In this document: positions 11,132 through 23,033 of the stretch, in pieces | Numbering within the stretch: position 1 is the stretch's first letter | Layout: every line of letters begins with the position of its first letter | From: Rhynchospora pubera | Taxonomy: Eukaryota; Streptophyta; Magnoliopsida; Poales; Cyperaceae | Length of the DNA: 64,000 nt | Assembly (NCBI GenBank): GCA_028095005.1 | Contig: CM051460.1 | Coordinates: 61,729,676 to 61,793,675 of the forward strand | Direction: 5' to 3' | Position numbers and translations under genes: made by a program | The notes under the pieces: model-generated | Told to the model about the DNA's origin: nothing | Seen by the model: only the letters and a program-made list of their open reading frames with translations | Databases searched by the model: none

Positions 11132-12178
11132 CTACTGAGCCTGAGCCCCAATAGACTTCCACAGATTGACCCACTCATCCATGGCATTTGCCGCTGTAGC
11201 AAACACAGGGCTCACAGCACCAAGCCTCTCTTTAACAATCCCAGCCAGCTCAGCCACACAATCAATTGCTGTGGTGGAGTTCTGAGAAAGCTTGATGGAC
11301 TCGAAGAACGGCAATGCATCATCCAACAATCTAACCTGTTCTGATTCCTTGTTCAAACTACCATGTGGCTTGGCACCATCGCCTTCTCTATGAACATAAG
11401 GCAAACCAGTTTTAACCCCGAGCTTTAGATGGTCGCATACCACTTTTGCGCATAACCCTGACCAGATATCCTCTAGGGTTTCCCACCTCCTCTTCCCTTC
11501 ACCGGTGAAGTGAACTCCAGGAAGCAGTGCGGGCCCCAGTGCAAGCCTGTCAAAAGCTATGTTTATGCCACTAGCTGGCATCATGGCACCAACCGGAACA
11601 GTCATGACAGCATCAACATATCGAGTGTTGCGTTCATTCGGCTTGACTGACTGAGTCAGAGCATCATAGTCCACAACATTCAACCAAAGCCCACATGAAA
11701 GCGCGCAAGGAACCCCGCAACGCATGCTGAATGGGTACCCACGCACAAAGTCTGCTCCCGGGCGAAATGGATCGTACAGAGTGTTGAAGAAGAACGGTGT
11801 GGCAGGTGTGGCGAGGTTGGTTATGTGTTGGGCTACAGCATCAGTCACTAAGCCAGACGGGTCTTTGGCTGGTAGACAGTCTTGATCAATAGAAATCACA
11901 TACTTCTTACGTGAGATCAAGTACCCAAAGTAGCGGCATGAATGGCCCGAGAAGTTAATGGATGTCGACTTGGCGACAGCTGCAATGTCAGATTTGGTGT
12001 AGACTTTGAGGTCAAAGCCGGGTGCGATTTGGAGCTCTGAATCAAGGTCAGGGTCCTGAATTACAATTATGTGGAAGCGGGAGAAGAAGGGGCGCCATGC
12101 CTCTAGAAATGGGGTAAGGTTTGGCTGCAGTGCGGCAATTACAATGTCAACCTCGCTGTCTTCAATTTGCACCGACAT
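11132..12178 (-). CDS. RGP5: Reversibly glycosylated polypeptide / UDP-arabinopyranose mutase-like protein, RGP5 type
   Basis: A 348-aa single-exon frame is collinear with plant RGP/UAM proteins (GT75), which interconvert UDP-arabinopyranose and UDP-arabinofuranose at the Golgi/cytosol for cell-wall synthesis. Visible family blocks are EVDIVIAAL (9-17), SCRYFGYLISRKKY (80-93), AKDPSG (104-109), PFFFNTLYDPFRPGADFVRGYPF (split across about 128-150), RNTRYVDAVMTVP, SGINIAFDR and KTGLPYVHR. Wording such as WRPFFS and CGVPCALSCGLW is closest to the divergent RGP5 class, whose Arabidopsis member I recall as lacking mutase activity on its own. The usual Asp triplet reads IDQDC here (D98-Q99-D100), so the middle Asp is replaced. 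The Arg of the conserved SxR segment (R153) is kept. The ATG lies 10 nt after the stop codon of an upstream small coding region in the same exon, which suggests one transcript. Confidence 0.93.
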   Translation of the reverse strand: MSVQIEDSEVDIVIAALQPNLTPFLEAWRPFFSRFHIIVIQDPDLDSELQIAPGFDLKVYTKSDIAAVAKSTSINFSGHSCRYFGYLISRKKYVISIDQDCLPAKDPSGLVTDAVAQHITNLATPATPFFFNTLYDPFRPGADFVRGYPFSMRCGVPCALSCGLWLNVVDYDALTQSVKPNERNTRYVDAVMTVPVGAMMPASGINIAFDRLALGPALLPGVHFTGEGKRRWETLEDIWSGLCAKVVCDHLKLGVKTGLPYVHREGDGAKPHGSLNKESEQVRLLDDALPFFESIKLSQNSTTAIDCVAELAGIVKERLGAVSPVFATAANAMDEWVNLWKSIGAQAQ

Positions 12179-12188
12179 TTTTTTCCCC

Positions 12189-13531
12189 TCAAAATTTCTC
12201 AGAACACCCTGTAAGTATGAACAGATATATGGTCATGCATCATCTATTATAAATGCAATGGGAGCAAATGAATTATACCAGGTTGAACCAGAGAAATATG
12301 TAAGAAGGGGTTTCAAGTATCTGGTACAAGTAGCTTGGCATGCAGCAGTCTACTGTTAATACATGCAGTGTGACTTGGTTCTAATAACAGCACGAAGGTA
12401 AAGAATGCAATTATGCAAAATCTTGATGTCTCATCAGTTCTTTCCCAAGTACCTTAGATAATAAGTTTATTTTGTAATTACCAGTCTTGCAAATGAAAAG
12501 CAGTACATAGATGCACCAGTACCAGGTACCTGAACAAATTCGTACAAATCCATACTAGCATGTACAGCACCAACTTGTATGGAAGAAGACTATTTAAATG
12601 ACTCTATTATGTAAATTTTCTATATTCTACAAGAAAGATATTATCCCATCACATGCTATTTTACATTAAAACTATACACCAGCATGCCTACGAATTTCAA
12701 AGCATTATAAGATGCGATGCTGAAATTATAAATGCAGTAATTGTATGAAAACAGCGTACTTGTGGGAAGGACGGGGGTGAGAATCTGCCTGATGTTGAGC
12801 GACTGAATAAGGTTTAGTATTTCTTCACTGCCTGTGTCTGTGAATAGCTTCAAGACCTTCTCTGTGAGCTTACCAGCTTGCAAAGTTCTCTGAAAACAAA
12901 AACATATACCATGTTTAGCAAACTATCTAATGTTCGTAAGATAGCACAGCATATGAAAGGTATTATGCAAGTGGCTTCGCTGAAGAGGTTCAATTGAAAG
13001 CATGTTCAATCAATCAATCAATGAATGGTAAACAAAAAGCAAGTAGATGCAGCAGAACAAAATGTTCCACTTTCTCAGCTCTCTCTCTCTCTCTCTCTCT
13101 CTCTCTACCTCTATCTTTCTCCCTTTGGTTCATATCTCTCTTCCTAATTACGAGAGAGATATATTTAAGACAGGAACATTGATTTGTAAAGGCTGAATGC
13201 GCATTTGCAAAACATGGACCTTTGATGCTTTATTTCAAAATCATGGATCGCAATTAAGTAAGACGTTGCAGATGAGATCCAGAAATGTAGGTCCAGATTG
13301 TAACGATGGCGTTGATAAAAGGAGACGTAAAAGGAAGGAAGGAAGGATCCGATCAGTTGATAAAATAAAAGGAGAGAATTAATGATACGTAAGGTAACCC
13401 ACCGAAAAGAGTTGGAGGAGAATGGGATCGGGGACGGAAGAGAGGTCGCAGAAGTGGGAGATGTGGAGCAGCGCGGAGTCGATGGTGAGAGAGAGCAGAC
13501 GAGGAGGAGCCTGAGTCGAAGGAGGACGCAT
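12189..13531 (-). CDS. 92-aa small protein in three exons, directly upstream of and apparently co-transcribed with the RGP5-like gene
   Basis: Minus-strand exons 13403-13531, 12760-12889 and 12189-12208 have GT-AG borders and join in frame: 129, 130 and 20 nt, giving 93 codons including the stop. The protein starts MRPPSTQAPPRLLSLTID, continues through SVPDPILLQLFSRTLQAGKL and SEEILNLIQSL, and ends TPVLPTRCSEKF. It is Leu-rich and helical. The PDPILLQLF segment faintly resembles an F-box-like helix, and I believe similar short proteins exist in other plants, but I know no function. The last 20 coding nt share an exon with the RGP-like start codon, 10 nt downstream. Either this is a real small protein in a dicistronic mRNA, or it is a long conserved upstream ORF that regulates RGP translation. 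Confidence 0.7.
13079..13107. repeat. (CT)n microsatellite in intron 1 of the small-protein/RGP unit
   Basis: A run of about 14 CT units lies inside the 513-bp first intron. Confidence 0.9.
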
Positions 13532-13539
13532 CCAGATTT

Positions 13540-13675
13540 ATACACACAAATTTGGGGGTTGGGAGGCGAGCAGATCAGATCCGATGAGAGAGAGCCGGAC
13601 AGACGGACACAGCATGTGATTCTGGCTGGGGCTCTTTCGTAATTTCCCATTTTTATCCTATTTCTAAATAAATCC

Positions 13676-13722
<47 letters not shown>

Positions 13723-14559
13723 CGATGCAGATTTTCGGATACCATGTGCCTTCTACTCTCATTTCTCTTGCTGTACCCACTCATCTGCAAGAATGTTGTC
13801 ATCATGTCATGCCAAGGACTAGGAGTAGGACTTTCCTGCCACGGACAATCTCAAGTACTCTCCTCTCCTTGCTGCGTTTCTAATTCTCCGTCTCCGCCTT
13901 TAGTCCTCAAATTAATAAATAATAATAAATCAATAAAACAGAATGGATCAATGGACGGCTCCAGGTCGGTCTAATTTTTTTAATTGCAAATGCAATGAGT
14001 TTGACCTTCATTTCTCCTCTCTTCTTCTGCAAGCACAATTTACTTTTTTTTTTTTACCAAGCAAAAGTTTCTTGTATGATCATTCTTTGCTTTTTTCTTT
14101 TTTTGTAATTAAAGGTGGCATCATTCATGATTTATATTTAATGATGGGCGGATGAACGAATAATTTAAAGGAAATCATGAGAGAGTCATGTAGTTTCTAC
14201 GTAATGTATATAACTAGGCATACATACATATATGCATGTATATTTTTATATTTATATACACACACACATTCATTTATTGTCTTTATGACAAAATACGGCT
14301 AGATCGATGCTTAAAAAAAGTACCTAAAACAAAGAAAAGTAAATCAAATTTGAATGTTCATTTGTAGTAGTTCGGTGCATGGAATTTTACGATGTTTTTT
14401 TAAGTATATATATAAATCATTATGAATAAATGATTTTAATGGAAAGTATTTTTTTAAAATATATGTCCTATAAGAAAATTAAGTTTGATAAATTGATTTC
14501 ATTTTCACCAGGAAAGAACAATAATAATATTTTAAGCATTCTAGTAATATAATCATTTT
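13540..14559. other. Promoter side of the RGP unit and intergenic DNA, with (CT)n tract
   Basis: Upstream of the small-protein start on the minus strand is a (CT)n run at about 13681-13717 (GA-rich when read with the gene), a common feature of plant core promoters and leaders. Further right is AT-rich sequence with a TA/CA-rich stretch near 14215-14270. No gene is seen. Confidence 0.5.
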
Positions 14560-14919
14560 CACACATAAAGTTATACACAATAATTGAATAGAGGTTGTAA
14601 ATGTTGGAGAGAACGTATATGTTATGTTAAATCGAAGTTTTGATTATTATAAATTTCAAATTGGAAGATACTCAAAATATAAAAGTTGTAGAACTTTTTT
14701 TTAAGTTTCTAACAAAATTTGAATCATCTAATTCGAACATCGTATGAAAAAGATACACTTAAAAGAGGAAATAGTACACGGAAAATACTGATCAACATTC
14801 CAAATGGTAAGCATAGAAGAAAAAAATACATATTTTCAGACCTTACTAAGGTTGCATCCTTCGTGGAACCTGGTGTATCGCTTCCTTGCCAACAATTAAA
14901 GTGACGGCCAGATTTAGGA
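14560..14919. repeat. Solo arm (copy A) of an inverted-repeat transposon family, left part, split by a LINE
   Basis: This segment, continued after the LINE at 16762-16860, is the reverse complement of 16861-17290 and parallels 18450-18805. Shared landmarks are CATCGTATGAAAAAGATACA, CATAGAAGAAAAAAAT, CTGGTGTATCGCTTCC and GACGGCCAG. It has no coding capacity and looks like an older DNA-transposon arm. Confidence 0.65.
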
Positions 14920-16761
14920 ACCTGGTGTATCGCTTCCTTCGTGGAACCTGGTGTATCGCTTCCTCTTTTGAATAAGGTTGATGCCAAACTACAAATTTGG
15001 AAAAGCTCCCTCCTTTCATAAGCTGGCAAATTGATACTTATCAAGTCTGTTATCGAACCCATTATGCTCTATGCCATGCAAACCTCTGCGATACCCATTA
15101 CCACGTTAAAGGCTATACAATCCAAGATTATGAACTTCTTCTGGAACAGAGGTAATGACAAAAGAATGCCGCTAGTTGCATGGAATAAGGTTACTGTACC
15201 TAAGAGCCAAGGGGGCTGGGCCTTAAGGATTTGATCAAATTCAACCAAACTCTTCATATGAAGAACCTGTGGGCCATTGCGAGAGGGGATAACAATACTT
15301 GGGTCAAGGTTTTGACGGCAAAATACTTGCAAAACTCTGATATATGGTCTACAAACAGGAAAACCAGATGCACGCACTTATGGAGGGCAATAGTGGAGGC
15401 TAGAAAACTGATGGAAGGACATGATAAATGGCAATTGGGTAATGGTGAAGTCTGTAAGGCGGTAGGGCAGCCTTGGCATGACATGTGGGCCCATTTCTCC
15501 CCTTCGAACGCAGCACAAAGAAGAATAACTGTAGCTCAATTGACTGATTCTGAGGGTAGGGGTTGGAGTAATCACAAGCTGCTGCAGCTTTTTGGGTTCT
15601 ATGGTGCTTTGTATTTGGCCATGGCTTTTTCTAATGGACCCAATTTGTCTTCTAGAGAGGATAGGTTAATTTTCACAGCCTCTAAAAATGGTCAGTTCTC
15701 CATCAAGGCTGCCTACCTATTGCTGACAACGTATAATGACCATAACACCTCTACTGCTGGTACACACACAATCTGCAAGCAGATATGGCAGGCTAAAGGG
15801 GTTCTGCCTAGAGTGAAGTTATTTCTTTGGAGGGCTGTCAAAGAGGCTTTGTCAGTGGATGGTGTGTTTTCAGCTAGACTAGCTAAGCCCGTAGTAGGAT
15901 GCTCTATCTGTGGTGCTGATCAAGAAACAGCCTCTTATGTTCTTTTCAAGTGCCCCAGAGCTCAGCAGATCTGGTTAGCCTCTGATTTCGGACTCAAGAC
16001 AGAAAACCTCCCTGACTAGATGGTGGAGCTGCTGACATTCTTACTCAATGGGCTTAATGGACAGCAAAGTACAAAAATGATGGCTATTATGTGGCAAATC
16101 TGGAAGGGAAGATGCAAGGAGATCTATGAGGGTAAAAAGGTCAGCCATAATCAAACCCTATCCAGTGCTCATGCTTTGGTTGCCACAGCTCAAACAGCAG
16201 AGATTGTCTTTGCAAAATCAATACAAATGGAGCTCTACTTGGTCCCATCAACCAGGTTCTCATGTTCAATAGATGCTAGTTGGACATCAAGTGATCAGCA
16301 TGGGGCTGGCTTTGCATTTGTGCTATGGGAGGATGACAAGCTAGCCTCATATGGAGTTTCAACAGGCACAACTACTACTCCTTTTCATGCAGAATTGCTT
16401 TCTTTCAATAGAGCTGTTCAGGAACTGTTGAAAATGGATGTTGTTGACTGCACGATACTAACTGATTGCAAGGAGCTTTACCAGGTTTTAACAGGCCTTA
16501 CCAATGTCTCTCAAGTTGATTGGCGTGTGTATCATGATGTTTTGGATTTGGTTACAAGATGGACTACTATTAGCAAGGAAAGATACTGGCATTGTAAGCA
16601 TATTTGCAGGGAAGATAACTGTTTAGCTGATAGCTTTGCTAGGTTTGCTAGAATTACTAATCTAGATTACATTGGTTATACTTTCCCTGCTTTCAATTGT
16701 AACGTGAACTGATTTGATGTAAGGATGCCTACGGGGCTTTTCAAAAAAAAAAAAAAAAAAC
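14920..16761 (+). mobile_element. LINE (L1-type non-LTR retrotransposon), 5'-truncated, with TSD and poly(A)
   Basis: It contains the end of a reverse transcriptase ORF2: NKVDAKLQIWKSSLLS, then KLILIKSVIEPIMLYAMQT. A zf-RVT region follows (KLFLWRAVKEAL, GCSICGADQE), and then an RNase H domain with SIDASW, HAELLSF, ILTDCKEL and DNCLADSFAR, so the four acidic positions are kept. The frame is broken by a TAA near 15020, a frameshift near 15225 and a TAG at 16017-16019, so it is dead. It ends in a poly(A) run (16743-16760) and is flanked by GATTTAGGA (14911-14919 and 16762-16770). The first bases repeat flanking host sequence, suggesting template switching at the 5' junction. Confidence 0.9.
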
Positions 16762-16860
16762 GATTTAGGATGCTTTAGTAAAATTTTATGTGCACTAGTC
16801 CAAAAGCTCAATTTTTTAATTTTGAATTTATTAAGAAAAAATTCTGACCTAATACAGTCC

Positions 16861-18805
16861 GATATCTAAGGAATTTTTTCTTGAGAAATCCCAAATTTAT
16901 TCGAAATTGAGCTTCTGGACTAATACATATCAAAATTTGCTAAAAGGGCCTAATACTGGCCATCACTTCAAATATCGGCTAGGAAGCGATAGACCAGGTG
17001 TCACAGTGGACGTCACATCAACAAGGCCTAAAAATATGAATTTTTTTTCTTCTATGACCGCCATTTAGAACGTCGGGCAGTATTTTCTGCTCAATAATTT
17101 GTATTTTAAGTGTATCTTTCTTGTACGATGTCCGATTTGCATGATTCAATTTGCGTTGAAAACTTAAAAAAATATACAACTTTTTTATTTGAGTTTCTTC
17201 AAATTCGCAACTTATAATAATTAAAACTTCAATTTAATACGAAAAATACATTACAATATTGACTACCTCGTTTCGATTATGATTCATTTGAATTGGAAAA
17301 TTCTTAAAATACGAGAGCTATAGATATTTTTCTTAAGATTCCAACAAAGTTTGAATATTTCCAATCGAGCATCGTATGAAAAAAAGTACACTCAAAATAA
17401 GAAATAGTGCGTGATAGTTTGAAAATAATAGGACATTGTTTAAAGATACGTCTTGTAGGGGAAAAAAAATGCAAAATTTAGATGTGGTTGAAAAAAAAAT
17501 AATTAAATTGAAAAATAATATATTGTGTACATTGATTTACAAAAATATTATTGTTGTCTCTAAATAAGGCCTAGAAGGGGTGAACAAGCACTATTTCAAG
17601 TTCTAAATCGGCTTTGGCAATTTTATAAAAACTAAAATAATTTACAATAAGAAAATATATAATCAAGCAATTAACTAAGGTATAGAGACCACAAAAGGGC
17701 GTGCTCCATTTGCTATGAGTTTCGTAATCTTGAAAATGATGCACTTGTTTTATTTCGCAATAAACGAGACTACAACTTCGAATCGAATCATCTCATTGTA
17801 ATCAAGAGCTCAAGGTGGATCAACCTAACCAACACAAGCATTACAACTCTCACAAATAACAAAAAGAATTATGATCTCAATCAACATCACTAAAAATCAT
17901 TCCTTCAAATAAACATTTTGTATTTAGATATAAATAATACCTAAATTGGTATAAGATAATATATATTGTCTCAATTATTTTTATTTTTGAGAAATTAATA
18001 CTTTTTGAATTATGTGTTAAAACAAACATTACTGAAAGTAAATAAAATTAAAATTGCATATGTATATTAAATTATTTTAAATAGAGTTTACAATTTCATT
18101 TATAAAAGAAATATTTAATATTTTAAATTATTTGATAGTCTTAAAAGATTTTTAATAAGTAAAACATATCATAGAAGTTCTATTTAATAATGAAAGATAT
18201 ATACCAAGAATTTGAATTATTTTATAATTAAATAATATTTTGCAAATCAATGTACATTATATGTTGCTTTTCTATTGAATTATTCATTGTTTTCAAACTA
18301 TGGCATGCTATTTCTTATTTTAAGTGTATTTTTCTCATACAATGCTCGATTAGAATTATTCAAACTTTGTTGGAATCTTAAAAAAATATTTACAACTCTT
18401 ATATTTTAAGAATCTTTTGATTCGAAATTAATCATAATCGAAAACAATGTTGTAAGTGTTATAGAGAACGCATGTGTCTTTTTAAATTGAAGTTTTGAAT
18501 TGAAAGAAACTCAAAATACAAAAGCTGTAGATCCCTTTTTAAGATTTCCAACACAATTTGAATCATCCAAATAGAACATCATATGAAAAATATACACTTA
18601 AAATACGAAATAACGCAAAAAAAATACTGGCTGATGTTTCAAATGGCAGCCATAAAAAAATAGATATTTTCAGAACTTATTGAGGTGGCGTCTATCTTTA
18701 TCGACATTTGAAGTGACAGTCAGTGTTAAGCCACATTAGCAAATTTTTATATCTACTAGTTTAGATGCTTAATTCGTAATTAATTTTGGATTTGTTATGA
18801 CAAAA
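16861..18805. mobile_element. Non-autonomous TIR element with arms of about 0.5-0.6 kb
   Basis: Left arm 16861 to about 17440 is an imperfect reverse complement of about 18296-18805. Examples are CAAACTTTGTTGGAATCTTA (right arm) against TAAGATTCCAACAAAGTTTG (left arm) and TTCGAAATTGAGCTTCTGG against its diverged partner near 18765. The 0.85-kb centre is AT-rich and non-coding. A third arm copy, split by the LINE, lies immediately to the left in opposite orientation. The superfamily is unclear; the high divergence suggests an old insertion. Confidence 0.6.
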
Positions 18806-18991
18806 TTCCGGTATGTGAGGAGTCAAGAGAGCAACAGTAATATTCCTCATTGGGGGCGTTGCACTGCTCTCCATTTCTCCGGATGTCCCTAGAACTAGAA
18901 CCGACGAGGGAGACAAAATAGGTACCGGCGAGTGGTGAGTGGTGTTAGAATAGAAGCAAAGTTCTTCTTGTTATTTACCTATTATTTATTA

Positions 18992-19202
18992 TGGATGTGT
19001 TTGGATGAACCATGAATAAAAAATAAGAATAAGAAATTTCGGTATGCGTGCTTATTCAAATTCCTTATTTTTATACCATGGTTTTGTTAGTATAAGAATA
19101 AGGACCTAAATTCCTTATTCTTGTGTTATTTGGATTGCACAAAAATAAAAATAAGCACGTATACCAAAATTTCTTATTCTAAGCTCATCCAAACACACAC
19201 CA
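18992..19202. mobile_element. hAT-like MITE
   Basis: About 210 bp with terminal repeats TGGATGTGTTTGGATGA and TCATCCAAACACACACCA. The halves pair through AATAAGAATAAGAAATTT and ATTTCTTATTCTAAG. It has no coding capacity and lies in the upstream region of the ABC1-like kinase gene. Confidence 0.75.
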
Positions 19203-19831
19203 TATATGATATTACGGTTAAATTAAATTTTGTGGGGTCTTTCTAGATAATAAAAGCTACTTTGGTTGAAAACTTAGAAATGGAATTGGGAGTGAGAGTA
19301 GAGAATACAGACCCGTTCTCCTCAAAAAAAAAAAGAAAAAAACAGACCCGTTCTCCTCCGAATAAATCGGACGGACGTAACATGAGACGCGGTCCAAATT
19401 CTCTCTTTGGGCACCGACACGGGCCACACGGCACTGAGATGTGGGAAACAAATAAAGAAAGGCTCATCTCCATTGTTCCGTAGGACTGGAGACAATTGAG
19501 TCATTCATTTTCCTGTTTTCTCCTCTCCCCTCGTCTCGTCTCCATTGTGCGGTGCGGCGTGGCTGCTTTGGATCCCCTCCTTCCTTCCTTCCTTCCATCT
19601 CTCTCTCTCTGTCGCTGATCCTGACCCAATCAATCGGAGGCCGCCTCCCCTCCAGGCCCCAGATGAGATGAGGATGACCTCTCCTGTATCTCTATCTGTA
19701 TGCTTTCTATTGACTGCTTCTTCTTCGTCGTCGTCGTCGGAGTAGGACTCTCTCTCTTACGCGCCTTCTCCCTTTGCGTTTGGGACCTCTCTCTTTGCCA
19801 TTGCCATCAAAACATTTCTTTTCCGACCATC
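19203..19831 (+). promoter_or_regulatory. Probable promoter and 5' UTR region of the ABC1-like kinase gene
   Basis: Pyrimidine-rich sequence (TTCC and CT repeats around 19580-19620 and CT-rich DNA to 19830) leads into the proposed start codon at 19832, as in many plant 5' leaders. I see no confident TATA box. Confidence 0.35.
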
Positions 19832-19838
19832 ATGTCCA

Positions 19839-19878
<40 letters not shown>

Positions 19879-22189
19879 CTCTTGTTACCTTTCATTTCTG
19901 TAAAATTAGCACCACACATTTATTTTTTTTACTTGGTATTTGAGGTAATGAAACTGCAAATTCCTCATTTTCAATGCCACATGCTGCTCATCAACAGATA
20001 CTTAACTCTTGTCAAACTATTACAATTCTCAATATCAATCAGACCACTATGGATGCTGATTGCAATTTTACCCTGCATCAACTTCTTTTGTTACAACTCT
20101 TCCAGGTTATTTTTCCTAAGCAAAAGAAAAGACCTGGGAAAGATCAGAGACCTCGGCCAATCTTTCCTCACACCTGCAAGCCCTCGCCCAACCCACCTAC
20201 ACACTCATGCCGCAACATTCACAACAAGTACCATGCTATACTCATCCAGAGGTTTCTCCCAACTTAAAACCTCTCTTTTCTCCAATACCCTTTCCAAGGG
20301 AAACCCTTATACAACCCACCATCCTATGAGAACCTTCTCTTCCCTCTCTTACACTGCTACAATGGCCAACCAGGCCCGGACAGCATGCCAACAATTCTCC
20401 AGATTGAAACATTCCAAAACAGTGTCCTATCCGGTTGTCAGTCGAGTCGCATGTGCTATCACCCTAGCTGCGCACAGGTACCACGTTGTACCATACCTTT
20501 TTGCATTTGCAGCTGCTGGTACGGGACTAGCAACACATGCCCATGCTGATGCTGATTACTCATTTCCGGCAAGTAATTCCCTCTACATGCATGCACAAGA
20601 GAGCCGAGTGTACCTCACCAACTTCATTCTCTCATTAGCTGAGCTTTTAATATTACTCATAAGGTCCATGTACCTTGCATTGCTCTTTACCCCTAGCATA
20701 GTCATGGCTCCTCTTGCGGATCGGTTTGATGGACACTTCAGGCAGACATGGTTGCATGTGGTTCGCCGAACCCTGGAGAAAGCAGGTCCCGCATTCATAA
20801 AATGGGGTCAGTGGGCTGCAACCAGACCTGATTTGTTCCCGGCCGACCTGTGTTCTGAGCTCTCCAAGCTCCACACTAAAGCACCGGCACACAGCTTTGC
20901 ATACACCAAAAGATCTGTTGAGAAGTCATTCGGGCGTAAAATCTCTGACATCTTTGAGGAATTCGAGGAGGAGCCAGTTGCATCTGGCAGTGTAGCTCAG
21001 GTACACCGAGCCCGGCTGAAAAATTCCAAGCACATGACGGTGGCTGTTAAAGTGAGGCACCCAGGTGTGGGCGAAGCAATCAGACGGGATTTCAACATAA
21101 TAAATGCTGTTGCAAAAATTTCAAACTGTATCCCAACACTCAGATGGCTAAGACTCGACGAAAGTGTGCAACAATTTGCTGTATTTATGATGTCTCAGGT
21201 AGATTTGGCAAGAGAGGCAGCACATCTCAGCCGGTTTATTTATAACTTCAGGCGTTGGAAGGATGTTTCCTTTCCAAGACCTGTGTACCCACTTGTTCAC
21301 CCAGCTGTGCTGGTTGAGACCTATGAACATGGAGAGAGCGTCTCGCATTATGTTGATGAGCTCGAGGGGCATGATCGACTTAAGAGTGCCCTTGCACACA
21401 TTGGGACCCATGCCCTTCTGAAAATGCTTCTGGTAATTACTTGAGATTTTGACTATAATATCTGCTATGTTTTCAGTTTTTTTTTTTAACTTTTTTCTGT
21501 CCATAGGTTGACAATTTTGTTCATGCGGACATGCACCCTGGCAACATCTTGGTACGTGTAGTACGGCCCAAAAATACTAAGAAGTCAAAACCACATGTTG
21601 TTTTCCTTGATGTGGGTATGACTGCTGAGCTTTCGAGCACAGACCGTGTCAACCTCCTTGAATTCTTCAAGGCAGTGGCATTGCGGGATGGCCGTACTGC
21701 TGCTTTGAGTACACTTAAACTTTCAAAAAACCAAAACTGCCCCAACCCGCAGGCCTTTATTGAGGTATGTATTTTAGCCTAGGTTCCTGGAGTTAACATT
21801 ATTTATTGGCAAGACCACTGAGTTTGCCCAGCCTGTTACAGTGCTTAGTTTCTGGATGGAACATATCCAACCAGATCATTCTGTCTATGAGTTTGAATGT
21901 TTCCAGCATTCTTGGAGATTTCATGCATAAATTATTTTGCTTGTTCCAAGTCCTGCAGTAGATTTTGTCTATTCTACTAGCAGAATTGCATCTGTATTTA
22001 CTATTAGAACTAGTTTTGTTTTGTCCCGAAATATTTTGATTAATGTCTGAAACTAATGCAAATGATGAAGGTGCTTGCACTGTTAAACATTGTGTTATAG
22101 ACTTATAGGTTTCTTTTTTGTTACTGTTTTCCATATCATGTTGTTGTTTTCTACAGGCAGTGTGCATTCACATCTCAATTCATGTGACC

Positions 22190-22228
<39 letters not shown>

Positions 22229-23033
22229 GATGGCTAATGTGCCATAGATGGCACAGAGGGTCCGTGCCATAGAGTCGTTTTTCGAGATTCAAAATTCAAA
22301 TTCTCAATTTGAACCATCCAAGTTATTCACCACATTAAAATATCCTTGGAGACCAAATTTTACATTTTTTCGAATTTTTTTGCTATTTATTATGATATTT
22401 TTAAAAAATGTTATAATTGGAGTATTTCAGACCCTCCAATTTGAACATATCAAAATAAATACAAAAAAAATTCAAAAAAATGTAAAATTTGGTCTCCAAT
22501 GGTATTTCAATATGCTGATCAATTTGAACGGTTTGGATTGACCGATTGAATTTCGGATCTTCAAAAAATAACTCAAAAAAGACATCTATGGCATTGCCAT
22601 CTATGGCACTTTATCCCACCTCTATATATATATATATATATATAGAAAGAGAGAGGGATTGGCTAAAGTAGACTCCAGCACACGGATTGTCCCGTATGCC
22701 GGAGTTATTTTTCGAAATCTAAAATTCAAACAGTCGATCTAAATCGTTTAAGTTGTTCTCCATATTGAATATCTCCTAGGAAACTAAATTTTATATTTTT
22801 TCGAATTTATATATATATATATAATGCTATTTTCAAAAAACCACTATAAAGGAGTATTTTAGGCCTTCCAATTTGAAAATAGCATAATATATACCAAAAA
22901 ATTCGAAAAATATAAAATTTGGTCTCCAAGGATATTTTAATATGGAGAACAACTTGAATGGTTCGGATCGACTGTTTGAATTATAGTCTTCGAAAACGAC
23001 TCAGGCATACGGGTTCAATCCTTGTGCTGGCTT

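Noticed and set aside
19974..20267. 97-codon plus-strand ORF before kinase exon 2
   Set aside because: Falls in the proposed first intron in a different frame from the kinase, with no family motif.
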